This document shows, piece by piece, positions 18,225-26,998 of a DNA stretch of 64,000 bases. The notes under the pieces are model-generated. The model ran no database searches. It was not told the origin of the DNA and saw only the letters and a program-made list of their open reading frames with translations. Origin of the DNA: Neorhizobium sp. (GTDB taxonomy: Bacteria > Pseudomonadota > Alphaproteobacteria > Rhizobiales > Rhizobiaceae). Location of the stretch: contig JAPWKC010000004.1 of the NCBI GenBank assembly GCA_028283725.1, forward strand, positions 1,178,001-1,242,000, given 5' to 3'. Position numbers and translations under genes: made by a program. How positions within the stretch are numbered: position 1 is the stretch's first letter; each line of letters opens with the position of its first letter.

Positions 18225-18536
18225 ATGGACAAGGATCAGGTCATCGCCAAACTCCGGGAGCACGAGGCAGAGCTTCGGGCAGCCGGTGCGGAGCGTATCG
18301 CGATCTTTGGGTCTGTTGCGCGTGGCGACAATGACGCCGGCTCCGACCTTGATGTCCTGGTGACATTCTCAAGGCCGGTTATCGAATCCGGGTTCGGGTT
18401 CTTCAGCGCGTTGTCACGTCTTGAGGAGCGGATCGGCGAGATCACCGGTTTTGCGGATGTTGATATCGTTCCGGAGCCCGTCCGCAAGGAACGCTTCAGG
18501 CAGAATGTCGAGCGAGACCGAGCCGATGCCTACTAA
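18225..18536 (+). CDS. mntA: MntA-type nucleotidyltransferase antitoxin
   Basis: 103 residues, a minimal nucleotidyltransferase. The active site is Gly29-Ser30 in IFGSVARGD, Asp41 and Asp43 in SDLDVLV, and Asp80 in ADVDIVPE. In type VII toxin-antitoxin systems MntA inactivates HepT by adding AMP units to a tyrosine. All catalytic residues are present. It overlaps the start of the HepT gene, the usual arrangement. Confidence 0.85.
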   Translation: MDKDQVIAKLREHEAELRAAGAERIAIFGSVARGDNDAGSDLDVLVTFSRPVIESGFGFFSALSRLEERIGEITGFADVDIVPEPVRKERFRQNVERDRADAY

Positions 18537-18888
18537 GCGCCCGCTGACACGACTACGCGATATTCTGGAGAACGGGAGCGCCATCCTTCGATATACGCAG
18601 GGGATGAGCCTTGCTGTCTACCGTCAAGACAGTCTCCACAGGGATGCATGCGAACGCTGCCTGTCACGAATCTCCGAGGCCGCAATCAAACTGGGGGCCG
18701 TCGCCGAAGAGCTATTTCCGCATCATGACTGGCGCGGCATACGTGATATCGGCAATATCCTGCGGCACCACTATCCTGACGTGCTGGACGATATGATCTG
18801 GCTGACGATCACAAAGCATGTGCCACCCCTGCTCATCGAGCTTGAGACCTTTCTCGCCAAATATCCAGACGATCAGGAAACGCTTTAG
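18526..18888 (+). CDS. hepT: HepT-like HEPN (DUF86) toxin
   Basis: 120 residues from ATG 18526; ATG 18505 in the same frame is possible. It overlaps mntA by 11 nt. The all-helical HEPN domain contains RDIGNILRHHY at 73-83. The H-x-Y (His81, Tyr83) of the RX4HXY RNase motif is kept, including the tyrosine that MntA would AMPylate, but the arginine position is Gly76, with Arg73 and Arg80 nearby. The predicted activity is an mRNA or tRNA ribonuclease held off by MntA; the altered motif makes activity uncertain. Confidence 0.75.
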   Translation: MPTKRPLTRLRDILENGSAILRYTQGMSLAVYRQDSLHRDACERCLSRISEAAIKLGAVAEELFPHHDWRGIRDIGNILRHHYPDVLDDMIWLTITKHVPPLLIELETFLAKYPDDQETL

Positions 18889-18897
18889 GAAGTAGCC

Positions 18898-19821
18898 ATG
18901 TCCTTCTTTCCCGGCACCGATCCGAAGCCCGGCGATGCCTTTGCCTGCGATGCGATCGAGAACCTGATTATTCCGCGCAGCAGCGATATCGGCGGTTTTG
19001 CGGTACGCCGGGCGCTGCCGACGGCACGGCGACGATTGGTCGGGCCGTTCATCTTCTTCGACCGGATGGGACCCGCCATCCTCAAGGCCGATGAGGCGCT
19101 CGACGTGAAGCCGCATCCGCATATCGGGCTTTCCACCGTCACCTATCTCTTCGACGGCGAGATCAAGCATCGCGACAGCCTCGGCACCGAACTCGTGATC
19201 CGGCCCGGCGACATCAACCTGATGACGGCCGGCCGCGGCATCGTGCATTCGGAGCGCACGCCGGAAAACCTGCGTGGCCATCCGCTTCTGATGTCGGGCC
19301 TGCAGACATGGCTCGCGCTGCCGCAAGACAAGGAAGAGATCGATCCGGTCTTTGCCCATACCGGGCGCGAGGCCATGCCGGTGATCGATTGGGACGGCGC
19401 ACGCGGTCGCGTGGTCATCGGCAGGCTCGATGGGCTCGTCTCGCCCGTAGCCTCCTTCACCGACACGCTCTATGTGGACCTTTCGCTTGAGGCCGGGCGG
19501 CGTTTTCCGTTTTCGGCCGAGCAGGAGGAACGGGCACTCTATATTCTCTTCGGGGAACTGGTGATTGCAGGAGACCGGTTTGCCGCAGACCAGCTTCTGG
19601 TGTTGCGGCCGGGCGATGCGATCACGCTCGAAGCGGGTGCGACAGGCTGTCACGTCATGCTGTTCGGCGGCGCTGCACTCAGTTCCAAGCGCTATATCTG
19701 GTGGAATTTCGTCTCTTCCTCGAAAGAACGGATCGAACAGGCCAAGGAAGAGTGGCGCACGGGCCGGTTCGACATCGTGCCGGGAGACGAAGAGGAATTC
19801 GTCCCCTTGCCCGCAGGCTAA
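18898..19821 (+). CDS. Pirin family protein
   Basis: 307 residues with two cupin halves. Pirin metal ligands are in VKPHPHIGLSTVTYLFDG and the later GRGIVHSE. The family includes quercetinase-like dioxygenases and redox-sensing proteins, with iron in the N-terminal cupin. The C-terminal pirin domain continues through SAEQEERALYILFGEL and the FGGAAL stretch. It starts 9 nt after hepT with AGGAAG as ribosome site, but a functional link to the toxin pair is unlikely. Confidence 0.9.
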   Translation: MSFFPGTDPKPGDAFACDAIENLIIPRSSDIGGFAVRRALPTARRRLVGPFIFFDRMGPAILKADEALDVKPHPHIGLSTVTYLFDGEIKHRDSLGTELVIRPGDINLMTAGRGIVHSERTPENLRGHPLLMSGLQTWLALPQDKEEIDPVFAHTGREAMPVIDWDGARGRVVIGRLDGLVSPVASFTDTLYVDLSLEAGRRFPFSAEQEERALYILFGELVIAGDRFAADQLLVLRPGDAITLEAGATGCHVMLFGGAALSSKRYIWWNFVSSSKERIEQAKEEWRTGRFDIVPGDEEEFVPLPAG

Positions 19822-19923
19822 AAACGATTAGAACGGATTGCTTCTGGATAACTTGAAAAAGCCGGCTTCATCAACATTACACTCAAAGCCGATTTCGAAA
19901 AAGAACAGAGAAGGCCAGCTTCC

Positions 19924-21843
19924 GTGACACCGTTTCCCGTAACGCCGCTGCTCGATCAGGTCCGGCTACCCGCCGATCTTCGCAAGGTGGATGACCGCGA
20001 ATTGCCGCAGCTCGCACGCGAGGTTCGCGACGAGATGATCGACGCGGTTTCGCGCACGGGCGGGCATCTGGGCGCAGGGCTCGGTGTCGTCGAACTGACC
20101 ATCGCCATCCACAAAGTGTTCAACACGCCGGACGACCGGCTGATTTTCGACGTCGGCCACCAGTGCTATCCGCACAAGATCCTCACCGGCCGGCGCGACC
20201 GAATCCGTACGCTTCGTCAGGAAGACGGGCTGTCCGGCTTCACCCGCCGGGCAGAGAGCGAATACGATCCCTTCGGTGCCGCGCATTCCTCCACCTCGAT
20301 CTCCGCCGGCCTCGGCATGGCGGTGGCGTCGGATCTCGACGGTTCGAAGCGCAATGTGATTGCGATCATCGGCGACGGCGCGATGTCGGCCGGCATGGCC
20401 TATGAGGCGCTGAACAATGCCGGCGCGCTCGATGCCCGGCTGATCGTCATCCTCAACGACAACGACATGTCGATCGCGCCGCCGACCGGCGCGATGAGCG
20501 CCTATCTGGCCCGTCTTGCCTCCGGCAAGGCCTATATGGGCGTGCGCGAATTCGGCAAGAAGCTGACGGCCTATCTCGGCCGCGGCGTCGAGACCGCGAT
20601 CACGCGGGCCGTCGAACATGCGCGCGGCTACGTGACCGGCGGCACGATGTTCGAGGAACTCGGCTTCTACCATATCGGCCCGATCGACGGTCACTCCTTC
20701 GAGCATCTTCTGCCCGTCTTGCGCAATGTGCGCGACAACGCCCATGGCCCGGTGCTGATCCATGTGGTGACGCAGAAGGGCAAAGGCTATCCGCCGGCGG
20801 AAGCCGCTGCCGACAAGTATCACGGCGTCAACAAGTTCGACGTCATTACCGGCGCGCAGGCGAAATCGAAGCCGAACGCGCCCTCCTATACGAGCGTCTT
20901 CGGAGAAGCGCTGGTGCAGGAGGCCACGCTCGACGAGAAGATCGTCGGCATTACCGCGGCCATGCCGAACGGCACCGGCCTCGACAAGCTCGCCGAACTG
21001 TTTCCCAAGCGCACTTTCGATGTCGGGATCGCCGAGCAGCATGCGGTGACGTTTGCAGCCGGTCTGGCGACAGAGGGCTTCAAGCCATTCTGCGCACTCT
21101 ATTCCACCTTCCTGCAGCGCGGCTATGACCAGGTGGTCCATGACGTCGCGATCCAGAAACTGCCCGTCCGCTTCCCGATCGATCGCGCCGGCTTCGTCGG
21201 CGCCGACGGGCCGACGCATGCCGGTGCGTTCGACACCGCCTTCCTCTCCACTCTTCCCGGCATGGTGGTCATGGCTGCAGCCGACGAGGCGGAACTGAAG
21301 CACATGGTCCGCACCGCCGCCGCCTATGACGAGGGTCCGATCTCGTTCCGCTATCCGCGCGGCGAAGGTGTCGGCGTCGAGATGCCGGCACGCGGCGAGA
21401 TCCTCGAGATCGGCAAGGGCCGGGTCATCAAGCAGGGTGCCAAGGTGGCGCTTTTATCCTTCGGCACGCGGCTGAAGGAATGTCTTCTGGCAGCAGAGGA
21501 CCTCGATGCGGCCGGGCTCTCGGCAACGGTTGCGGATGCACGTTTCGCCAAACCGCTCGACCATGACCTGATCCGGCAGCTGGCGCGCCATCATGAAATG
21601 CTGATCACGATCGAGGAAGGTTCTGTCGGCGGCTTCGGCAGCCAGGTCCTGCAATTCCTTGCCACCGAAGCGCTGCTCGACGGCGGGCTGAAGGTCCGCT
21701 CCATGGTGCTGCCCGATGTCTGGATGGAGCAGGCCAGCCCCGAGGTGATGTATGCCAAGGCAGGGCTCGACCGCGCCGGCATCGTCAAGACGGTGTTTTC
21801 AGCGCTCGGCCAGCCGAAGATCGGCGTCGGCTTCGCCGGCTGA
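19924..21843 (+). CDS. dxs: 1-deoxy-D-xylulose-5-phosphate synthase
   Basis: 639 residues from GTG 19924. It condenses pyruvate and glyceraldehyde 3-phosphate, the first and controlling step of the MEP isoprenoid pathway. The thiamine diphosphate motif [18 protein letters not shown] is near 151-168, the N-terminal His is in [13 protein letters not shown], the catalytic Glu is in [16 protein letters not shown], and [12 protein letters not shown] follows. The length is normal. It leads a run of three same-strand genes (dxs, tlyA, RlmD-like); ispE of the same pathway is at 62.9 kb. Confidence 0.96.
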   Translation: MTPFPVTPLLDQVRLPADLRKVDDRELPQLAREVRDEMIDAVSRTGGHLGAGLGVVELTIAIHKVFNTPDDRLIFDVGHQCYPHKILTGRRDRIRTLRQEDGLSGFTRRAESEYDPFGAAHSSTSISAGLGMAVASDLDGSKRNVIAIIGDGAMSAGMAYEALNNAGALDARLIVILNDNDMSIAPPTGAMSAYLARLASGKAYMGVREFGKKLTAYLGRGVETAITRAVEHARGYVTGGTMFEELGFYHIGPIDGHSFEHLLPVLRNVRDNAHGPVLIHVVTQKGKGYPPAEAAADKYHGVNKFDVITGAQAKSKPNAPSYTSVFGEALVQEATLDEKIVGITAAMPNGTGLDKLAELFPKRTFDVGIAEQHAVTFAAGLATEGFKPFCALYSTFLQRGYDQVVHDVAIQKLPVRFPIDRAGFVGADGPTHAGAFDTAFLSTLPGMVVMAAADEAELKHMVRTAAAYDEGPISFRYPRGEGVGVEMPARGEILEIGKGRVIKQGAKVALLSFGTRLKECLLAAEDLDAAGLSATVADARFAKPLDHDLIRQLARHHEMLITIEEGSVGGFGSQVLQFLATEALLDGGLKVRSMVLPDVWMEQASPEVMYAKAGLDRAGIVKTVFSALGQPKIGVGFAG

Positions 21844-21903
21844 GGGCCGCTTCTCGCACAAAGCCCTTGCCATCCGGGCGGGCGGCAGGCATTGACTGCC
21901 GCC

Positions 21904-22671
21904 ATGTCCGACAAAAATTCCAATTCAGGCGAAAGCATACGCCTCGACCAGCTTCTGGTCTCGCTCGAACTCGTGGCGAGCCGTGCGCGCGCACGCGATG
22001 CGATCAGCCGCGGCACCGTGACCGTCAACGGCCGCGTCGTCACCAAGCCGAGCCTCACATTCCGCTCCGATGCCGTCATCACCATCGATGACCCGGCACA
22101 GGATTACGTGTCGCGCGCGGCGCTGAAGCTCGTGGCCGGGCTCGACCACTTCAAGCTCGATCCGACCGGCCATGACTGCCTCGATATCGGCGCCTCGACG
22201 GGCGGCTTTACCGAAGTGCTCCTGATGCGCGGCGCCGAGCATGTCACCTCGATCGATGTCGGCCACGGGCAGATGCATCAGCGGCTTCTTGACGACGAGC
22301 GCGTCACCAATATCGAAGGCCTCAACGCCCGCTATCTGACGGCTGAGGATTACGACGAGCGCGAGATCACCTTCCTCGTCTCCGACGTCTCGTTCATTTC
22401 GCTGAAACTGGCACTGGCACCGGCGCTCGATCTGGCTGAGCCCGGCGCGCATTGCATCCTGCTCGTCAAGCCGCAGTTCGAGGCCGGCCGCGAGGCAATC
22501 AGCAAGGCCGGGCTTCTGAAGGAGCCGGAAACGGCACCTGACGTGGCTGCCGAACTGGAGCGCTGGCTGACCGAAGAGATGGGCTGGACGAGCCTCGGGC
22601 TCATCCCCTCCCCGATCGACGGCGGCGACGGCAACAAGGAATTCCTTCTCGCAGGACGCAAGCCGGAATGA
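21904..22671 (+). CDS. tlyA: TlyA family rRNA 2'-O-methyltransferase
   Basis: 255 residues from ATG 21904. The N-terminal S4 RNA-binding domain (IRLDQLLVSLELVASRARA ... GTVTVNGR) is followed by an FtsJ-type domain with the SAM loop LDIGASTGGFTEVLL and the catalytic-region SDVSFISL and LVKPQFEAGR. TlyA proteins methylate ribose on 16S and sometimes 23S rRNA; the old name haemolysin A is misleading. The stop overlaps the next start (ATGA). Confidence 0.88.
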   Translation: MSDKNSNSGESIRLDQLLVSLELVASRARARDAISRGTVTVNGRVVTKPSLTFRSDAVITIDDPAQDYVSRAALKLVAGLDHFKLDPTGHDCLDIGASTGGFTEVLLMRGAEHVTSIDVGHGQMHQRLLDDERVTNIEGLNARYLTAEDYDEREITFLVSDVSFISLKLALAPALDLAEPGAHCILLVKPQFEAGREAISKAGLLKEPETAPDVAAELERWLTEEMGWTSLGLIPSPIDGGDGNKEFLLAGRKPE

Positions 22672-23912
22672 GCACGGTCACTATCACCATCACCCGGCTC
22701 GGTGCACAGGGCCATGGCATTGCCAACGGCCCCGACGGCCCGGTCTATGTGCCGCACGCGCTGCCGGGCGAGACACTGGCGATCGCCCGCAACGGCGATC
22801 ACGGCACGGTCATCTCCACTTCCAACCCCTCGCCCGACAGGATCGAGCCGCTCTGTCGGCATTTCGATCCCGACCGCGATGCATGCGGCGGCTGTTCGCT
22901 ACAGCATCTGGCGGCCGAGCCCTATCATGCCTTCAAGCGACAGCTGGTCGTGGATGCTCTGAAATCGAAGGGCCTGACACCAGAAGTCGGCGCGCTCGTC
23001 ATCGCCCATCCGGGCGAGCGTCGGCGCGCGGTGTTTTCCGCCCGCCAGACGGAAGACGAATTCCTGCTCGGCTTCAACCGGGCGGAGACGAACCATATCG
23101 TCTCCATCAGCGAATGTCCCATCGCCTCGCCCGGCATCGTCGACCGGCTCGAGGCGATCCGATCGGTCGGCAAGGCGCTGGCTCAGGGTTCCGGCGTGTT
23201 TCGCATCTCGGTGCTGGAGACATTGTCTGGCCTCGATATCGCCGCCGAGGGGCTGAAGGCGCCTTCCGACAAGCAGCGACGGCTGGTGACGGACGTGGTT
23301 CTCAGCCTCAAAAACATCGCGCGGGTTTCCATCAATGGCGAGATCATCATCGAGCTGCAACGGCCGGTGATCGATTTCGGCGGCGTCGCCGTTTCGCCGC
23401 CTGCCGGCGGCTTTACCCAGGCGACGCGCCAGGCTGAGGATGCGATGGCGACACTCGTGCTCGACCATGTCGGAAAAGCCAAGCGGGTTATCGATCTCTT
23501 TGCGGGATCGGGCACGTTTTCGCTGCGGCTCGCGCGCAAGGCCAAGGTGCATGCGGTCGAGAGCGACGACAAGTCGGTCAAGGCGCTCGATCATGCCGCC
23601 CGCAACACGCAGGGGCTGAAGCCGGTGACGGTGGAGAAGCGCGATCTCTTCCGCCGGCCCATGATGCTGTCGGAACTGAAGAATTACGATGCGCTCGTCT
23701 TCGATCCGCCGCGTGCCGGCGCAGAGACGCAGGTCAAGGAACTGGCCCGCTCGACCGTCAAGACGATTGCGGCCGTGAGCTGCAACCCGCTGACACTGGC
23801 GCGCGATCTGCGCGTTCTGGTTGACGGTGGATACAAGATCGTATCGGTGACGCCGATCGACCAGTTCCTCTGGTCACCGCATGTCGAGGCCGTGGCTCTG
23901 CTTACACGATAG
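22668..23912 (+). CDS. 23S rRNA (uracil-5-)-methyltransferase, RumA/RlmD-like
   Basis: 414 residues. An N-terminal TRAM domain (ITRLGAQGHGIANGPDGPVYVPHALPG, residues 8-34, given by its ends) is followed by four candidate Fe-S cysteines: Cys63, Cys73, Cys76 and Cys150. The methyltransferase half has the SAM motif DLFAGSGTFSLRL, FDPPRAGA and the catalytic cysteine in VSCNPLTLARD. It makes 5-methyluridine in rRNA using SAM. The first cysteine spacing (x9) is longer than the x5 of E. coli RumA. It overlaps tlyA by 4 nt, so two rRNA methyltransferases are translationally coupled. Confidence 0.88.
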   Translation: MSTVTITITRLGAQGHGIANGPDGPVYVPHALPGETLAIARNGDHGTVISTSNPSPDRIEPLCRHFDPDRDACGGCSLQHLAAEPYHAFKRQLVVDALKSKGLTPEVGALVIAHPGERRRAVFSARQTEDEFLLGFNRAETNHIVSISECPIASPGIVDRLEAIRSVGKALAQGSGVFRISVLETLSGLDIAAEGLKAPSDKQRRLVTDVVLSLKNIARVSINGEIIIELQRPVIDFGGVAVSPPAGGFTQATRQAEDAMATLVLDHVGKAKRVIDLFAGSGTFSLRLARKAKVHAVESDDKSVKALDHAARNTQGLKPVTVEKRDLFRRPMMLSELKNYDALVFDPPRAGAETQVKELARSTVKTIAAVSCNPLTLARDLRVLVDGGYKIVSVTPIDQFLWSPHVEAVALLTR

Positions 23913-23933
23913 CTGACAGGTGATGGTTAATCG

Positions 23934-23972
23934 ATAAATACACTTGATGATTGAGTGTATTTATTAAATACA
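23934..23972 (+). promoter_or_regulatory. Overlapping palindromes upstream of the haem peroxidase
   Basis: ATAAATACACT (23934-23944) and AGTGTATTTAT (23954-23964) are perfect 11 nt inverted arms around a 9 nt spacer. The right arm also forms a second perfect palindrome, TGTATTTA-T-TAAATACA (23956-23972). There are thus three copies of the half-site TAAATACA in 39 nt, in an AT-rich island within high-GC DNA, about 100 nt before the peroxidase ATG. An operator for a dimeric repressor or activator is likely; termination after the methyltransferase is the alternative. Confidence 0.55.
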
Positions 23973-24074
23973 ACCAACATTCTTTACAGCTTCCAGCACG
24001 AGGTTTACCTTCCGGCCCGTCGCAATTGCTGCGGCAGGCGGTCTGCCGTAGGCGACCGACGGGAGGAGATCATC

Positions 24075-25676
24075 ATGACTGATGTAGCAATGCATGGACA
24101 TGGCATCCGTGGCATGAAGCCGGAAACGCTGCATTCCTTCGATGGAATAGGCGATCCGGGCAAGTTCGGCGTCATGTTTCCCAACCTTGTTCCATTCTTC
24201 GCCAGCGACGACGTGCTGGCGGAGCTTGCCGATGCCATGCTCGACAAACTGGATAACGCCGGCAATCCGGACAGCGCAGGCGACAATCCCGCCATTCCGG
24301 CCGGCTATACCTATCTCGGCCAGTTCATCGACCACGACATCACGCTCGATACGACGCCGCTCGACCAGCAGAAGGCCGACCCCAAGGCGACGGTGAATTT
24401 TCGCACACCGGCGCTCGATCTGGATTCCGTTTATGGCGACGGGCCGGCCATCCACCCCTACCTCTACCAGCGCGAGGCGTCACCGCCACGGATCATCGGC
24501 AAGATGCTGATCGGGCATACGGGAGCCTCGCCCGATCAGGGCGGAACGACCATCCCGACGCTTCGCAACGATCTGCCGCGAAATCAGGTCGGACATGCGC
24601 TGATCTTCGACGAACGCAATGACGAGAACTTGCTGGTGGCGCAGATGCATCTGCTGATGCTGAAATTCCACAACAAGGTGTTCGACAAGGTGGTGGCGGA
24701 ACAGCCGGGGCTCAGCGATACGGCACTCTTCGAGGAGACCCGCCGCATCGTCACCTGGCACTATCAGTGGATCGTGCTCTTCGACTTCGTGGAACGGCTG
24801 ACGGAACCGGGGCTCATCCAGAAGATCCGCAGGGAGGGACGGCGGTTCTACCGGTTCAAGCAGCGGCCCTATATGCCGGCCGAGTTTGCGGCAGCCTGTT
24901 ACAGGCTCGGCCATTCGATGGTGCGGCAGACCTATAGCCATAACCGCGTGTTCAATCCGACGGCGGATTCGATCGCCAACGGCACGCTCGGGCTTCTGTT
25001 CTTCTTCACCGGGAAGTCGGGATCGATCACCGGTGAACTGGCACCGACACCGCCTGCGCCACCACCGGCGGCACAGGCGAGGTTGCCATCCAACTGGGTG
25101 ATCGACTGGCGGCGCTTCTTCGATCTTGGAACAGTGCCCAGCGGCAATTTCGCGATGAACCACAGCCGCCGGCTCGATCCGTTCATCACACCGGCGCTTC
25201 ACACACTCCCCGGTGCCGATGGCGTGCCCGCGCCGAAGGTGCGCGAGTTCAACCTCGCCTTCCGCAACCTCAGACGCGGGGTGCAGATCGGCCTGCCATC
25301 CGGTCAGTCGATCTGTCACGCGATGGGTATCGAGCCGCTCAAACCGAAGGACGTCGCCAAGGGGACGGACGGTGCGATCGCCAAGAAGCTCGGCCTCACC
25401 GAGGAGACGCCGCTCTGGTATTATGTGCTGAAGGAGGCGGAACACTATCACAAGGGTGAGCGTCTCGGGCCGATGGCCTCGACCATCGTTGCCGAGACCT
25501 TTCTCGGCATGGTGCATGGCGATCAGCACTCGTTCCTGTGGCAGCGGTCCGACTGGACGCCGGACCTGCCGGGCGCCAAGGCCGGGCATTTCACCATGGC
25601 GGACCTCATCCGCTTCGTGGGAGATATCAACCCGATCGATGCGGCGGTGACGCCGGAACTGGTGGTGAACCGCTGA
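24075..25676 (+). CDS. Animal-type haem peroxidase (peroxidase-cyclooxygenase superfamily)
   Basis: 533 residues from ATG 24075, preceded by a strong GGGAGGAG; the open frame from 23955 crosses the palindrome and is rejected. The distal His is His87 in YLGQFIDHDIT, the conserved DENLLVAQMHLLMLKFHN segment is at about 183-200, and the proximal His is His280 in LGHSMVRQTYSHNR. A Pro/Ala-rich insert lies near 325. There is no clear signal peptide, so it may be cytoplasmic or exported by a non-classical route. Bacterial members oxidise halides, phenols or lipids with H2O2; the substrate here is unknown. No partner enzyme is adjacent. Confidence 0.88.
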   Translation: MTDVAMHGHGIRGMKPETLHSFDGIGDPGKFGVMFPNLVPFFASDDVLAELADAMLDKLDNAGNPDSAGDNPAIPAGYTYLGQFIDHDITLDTTPLDQQKADPKATVNFRTPALDLDSVYGDGPAIHPYLYQREASPPRIIGKMLIGHTGASPDQGGTTIPTLRNDLPRNQVGHALIFDERNDENLLVAQMHLLMLKFHNKVFDKVVAEQPGLSDTALFEETRRIVTWHYQWIVLFDFVERLTEPGLIQKIRREGRRFYRFKQRPYMPAEFAAACYRLGHSMVRQTYSHNRVFNPTADSIANGTLGLLFFFTGKSGSITGELAPTPPAPPPAAQARLPSNWVIDWRRFFDLGTVPSGNFAMNHSRRLDPFITPALHTLPGADGVPAPKVREFNLAFRNLRRGVQIGLPSGQSICHAMGIEPLKPKDVAKGTDGAIAKKLGLTEETPLWYYVLKEAEHYHKGERLGPMASTIVAETFLGMVHGDQHSFLWQRSDWTPDLPGAKAGHFTMADLIRFVGDINPIDAAVTPELVVNR

Positions 25677-25706
25677 GCGATCAGCGATCGAAGCGGATCA
25701 CCCCGG

Positions 25707-26084
25707 TCAGTTGTCGAGATCGAGCCTGCCGTTGCCCACGACACCGGAGCAGCGGCAGGTGCCACCGACGCGGCCGGCATTGGCGCGGCAGACATAGGGA
25801 CGGTCGCGATCATCGCTCTGCTGCGGTGGCACGACACAGACATAGCGATCGCGCGGGCGCGGGCGGTCGTTGTTGTTGCGGCCACCCAGGGTCTCGACCT
25901 GCACCTGCGCCAGCGTCAAACCGGGCAAGCCGTTGAATTGCTCACCCGTGGCGGGCGAGGACATGCCTGCTGCAAAGACGGGCCCTTGCGCAGGAAAGGT
26001 GCCGGCAACGAGAACAGCCAGCACGGCAATGCTGCGGGCACGTGGCAACTGGAAAGAACGGGCAATCGTTGGAACGGCACGCAT
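25707..26084 (-). CDS. Small secreted cysteine-containing protein, unknown function
   Basis: 125 residues from ATG 26084 with GAGGAGAT upstream. A signal peptide (hydrophobic RSIAVLAVLVAGTFPA, cleavage likely near FAAG) is followed by an Arg/Asp/Asn-rich mature part. Four cysteines near the C-terminus are spaced C-x15-C-x10-C-x-C (YVCVV, YVCRAN, GTCRCSG). I do not recognise a family. It converges with the peroxidase gene with a 30 nt gap. A disulfide-bonded periplasmic protein is the simplest reading. Confidence 0.65.
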   Translation of the reverse strand: MRAVPTIARSFQLPRARSIAVLAVLVAGTFPAQGPVFAAGMSSPATGEQFNGLPGLTLAQVQVETLGGRNNNDRPRPRDRYVCVVPPQQSDDRDRPYVCRANAGRVGGTCRCSGVVGNGRLDLDN

Positions 26085-26167
26085 GACGGGATCTCCTCTG
26101 ATGCCCCCATTCTAGAGCGCTCGTGAGCCGAAAGAAGACGGCCGCCGATCTTTCATCGCAAAGACTG

Positions 26168-26950
26168 TTAACGACGCATGAAGGCTTCGAAGGCGGCACG
26201 CGCCTCGGCGCTTCCCAGCCGCTTGGAAAAATGCGCCAGTTCCTCATCCATGCGGGCCAGAACCGCAGAGCGCGGTCCACGAACGAGATCGCGGGCAATG
26301 CGCAGCGCTTCCGGCGGCTTTCGCGCAAGGCCGGACGCCAGCGCCAGGGTTTCGCTCTCGACGGCATCCGGTTCGGCCAGTTTCCAGATCAGGCCCGCCT
26401 GATGTGCGTCCGATGCCGTCATGCCCTCCCCGGCAACGAGAAGGGCAAAGGCCCGCTGGTGGCCGATGAGCCTTGGCGCCAGAAGGCTGGATGCCGCTTC
26501 CGGCACGAGCCCGAGATCGACAAAGGGCGTTTTGAACAGGCTGCGTGCGGAGGCGACGGTGAGATCGCAATGCAGGTTGAGGGTCGTGCCGATGCCGATC
26601 GCCAATCCGTCAACACCAGAAAGGAGCGGCTTTTCCGCCAAGGCCAGCGCCTTGATGAAGATCGCGGCAGCCGGCGGCTCGGTGGATCCCGAGAGCGCAT
26701 GAGCCAGAAAATCGCCCATGTCGTTGCCGGCGGAGAAACAGCCCGGCGTGCCGAGAAAGGCAACGGCACGGACCTTATCGTCGGCATTGGCTTCATCAAG
26801 CGCTGCCGTCATGTGGCGATACATGGCGGCGGTGATGGCGTTCTTCTTCTCCGGCCGGTTGAAGCGGATCACCATCACGCCCGGATGGGCTTCGGGCCGC
26901 CCGACAAGAATATGGTGGTCGGCGGCAGAGGCGGGCGGCACATCGGTCAT
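26168..26950 (-). CDS. Enoyl-CoA hydratase/isomerase family protein
   Basis: 260 residues from ATG 26950 (MTDVPPAS), with AAAGGC upstream; the longer frame from 26995 overlaps the region just after the dehydrogenase stop. Crotonase-fold features are FNRPEKKNAIT, the oxyanion-hole segment CFSAGNDMGDF, GLAIGIGTTLNLHCDL and the Glu in LGLVPEAASS. It hydrates 2-enoyl-CoA in fatty-acid or branched-chain acid degradation. It follows the acyl-CoA dehydrogenase by 48 nt, so consecutive beta-oxidation-like steps are co-expressed. Confidence 0.88.
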   Translation of the reverse strand: MTDVPPASAADHHILVGRPEAHPGVMVIRFNRPEKKNAITAAMYRHMTAALDEANADDKVRAVAFLGTPGCFSAGNDMGDFLAHALSGSTEPPAAAIFIKALALAEKPLLSGVDGLAIGIGTTLNLHCDLTVASARSLFKTPFVDLGLVPEAASSLLAPRLIGHQRAFALLVAGEGMTASDAHQAGLIWKLAEPDAVESETLALASGLARKPPEALRIARDLVRGPRSAVLARMDEELAHFSKRLGSAEARAAFEAFMRR

Positions 26951-26998
26951 GTCATTGCCTTTCGATGGGTATCGCAGCGGCTTGATCGCTCTCAATCA

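Noticed and set aside
23955-24074. Extended start of the haem peroxidase.
   Set aside because: The extension covers the palindromic operator and has no ribosome site, whereas ATG 24075 has a strong one.
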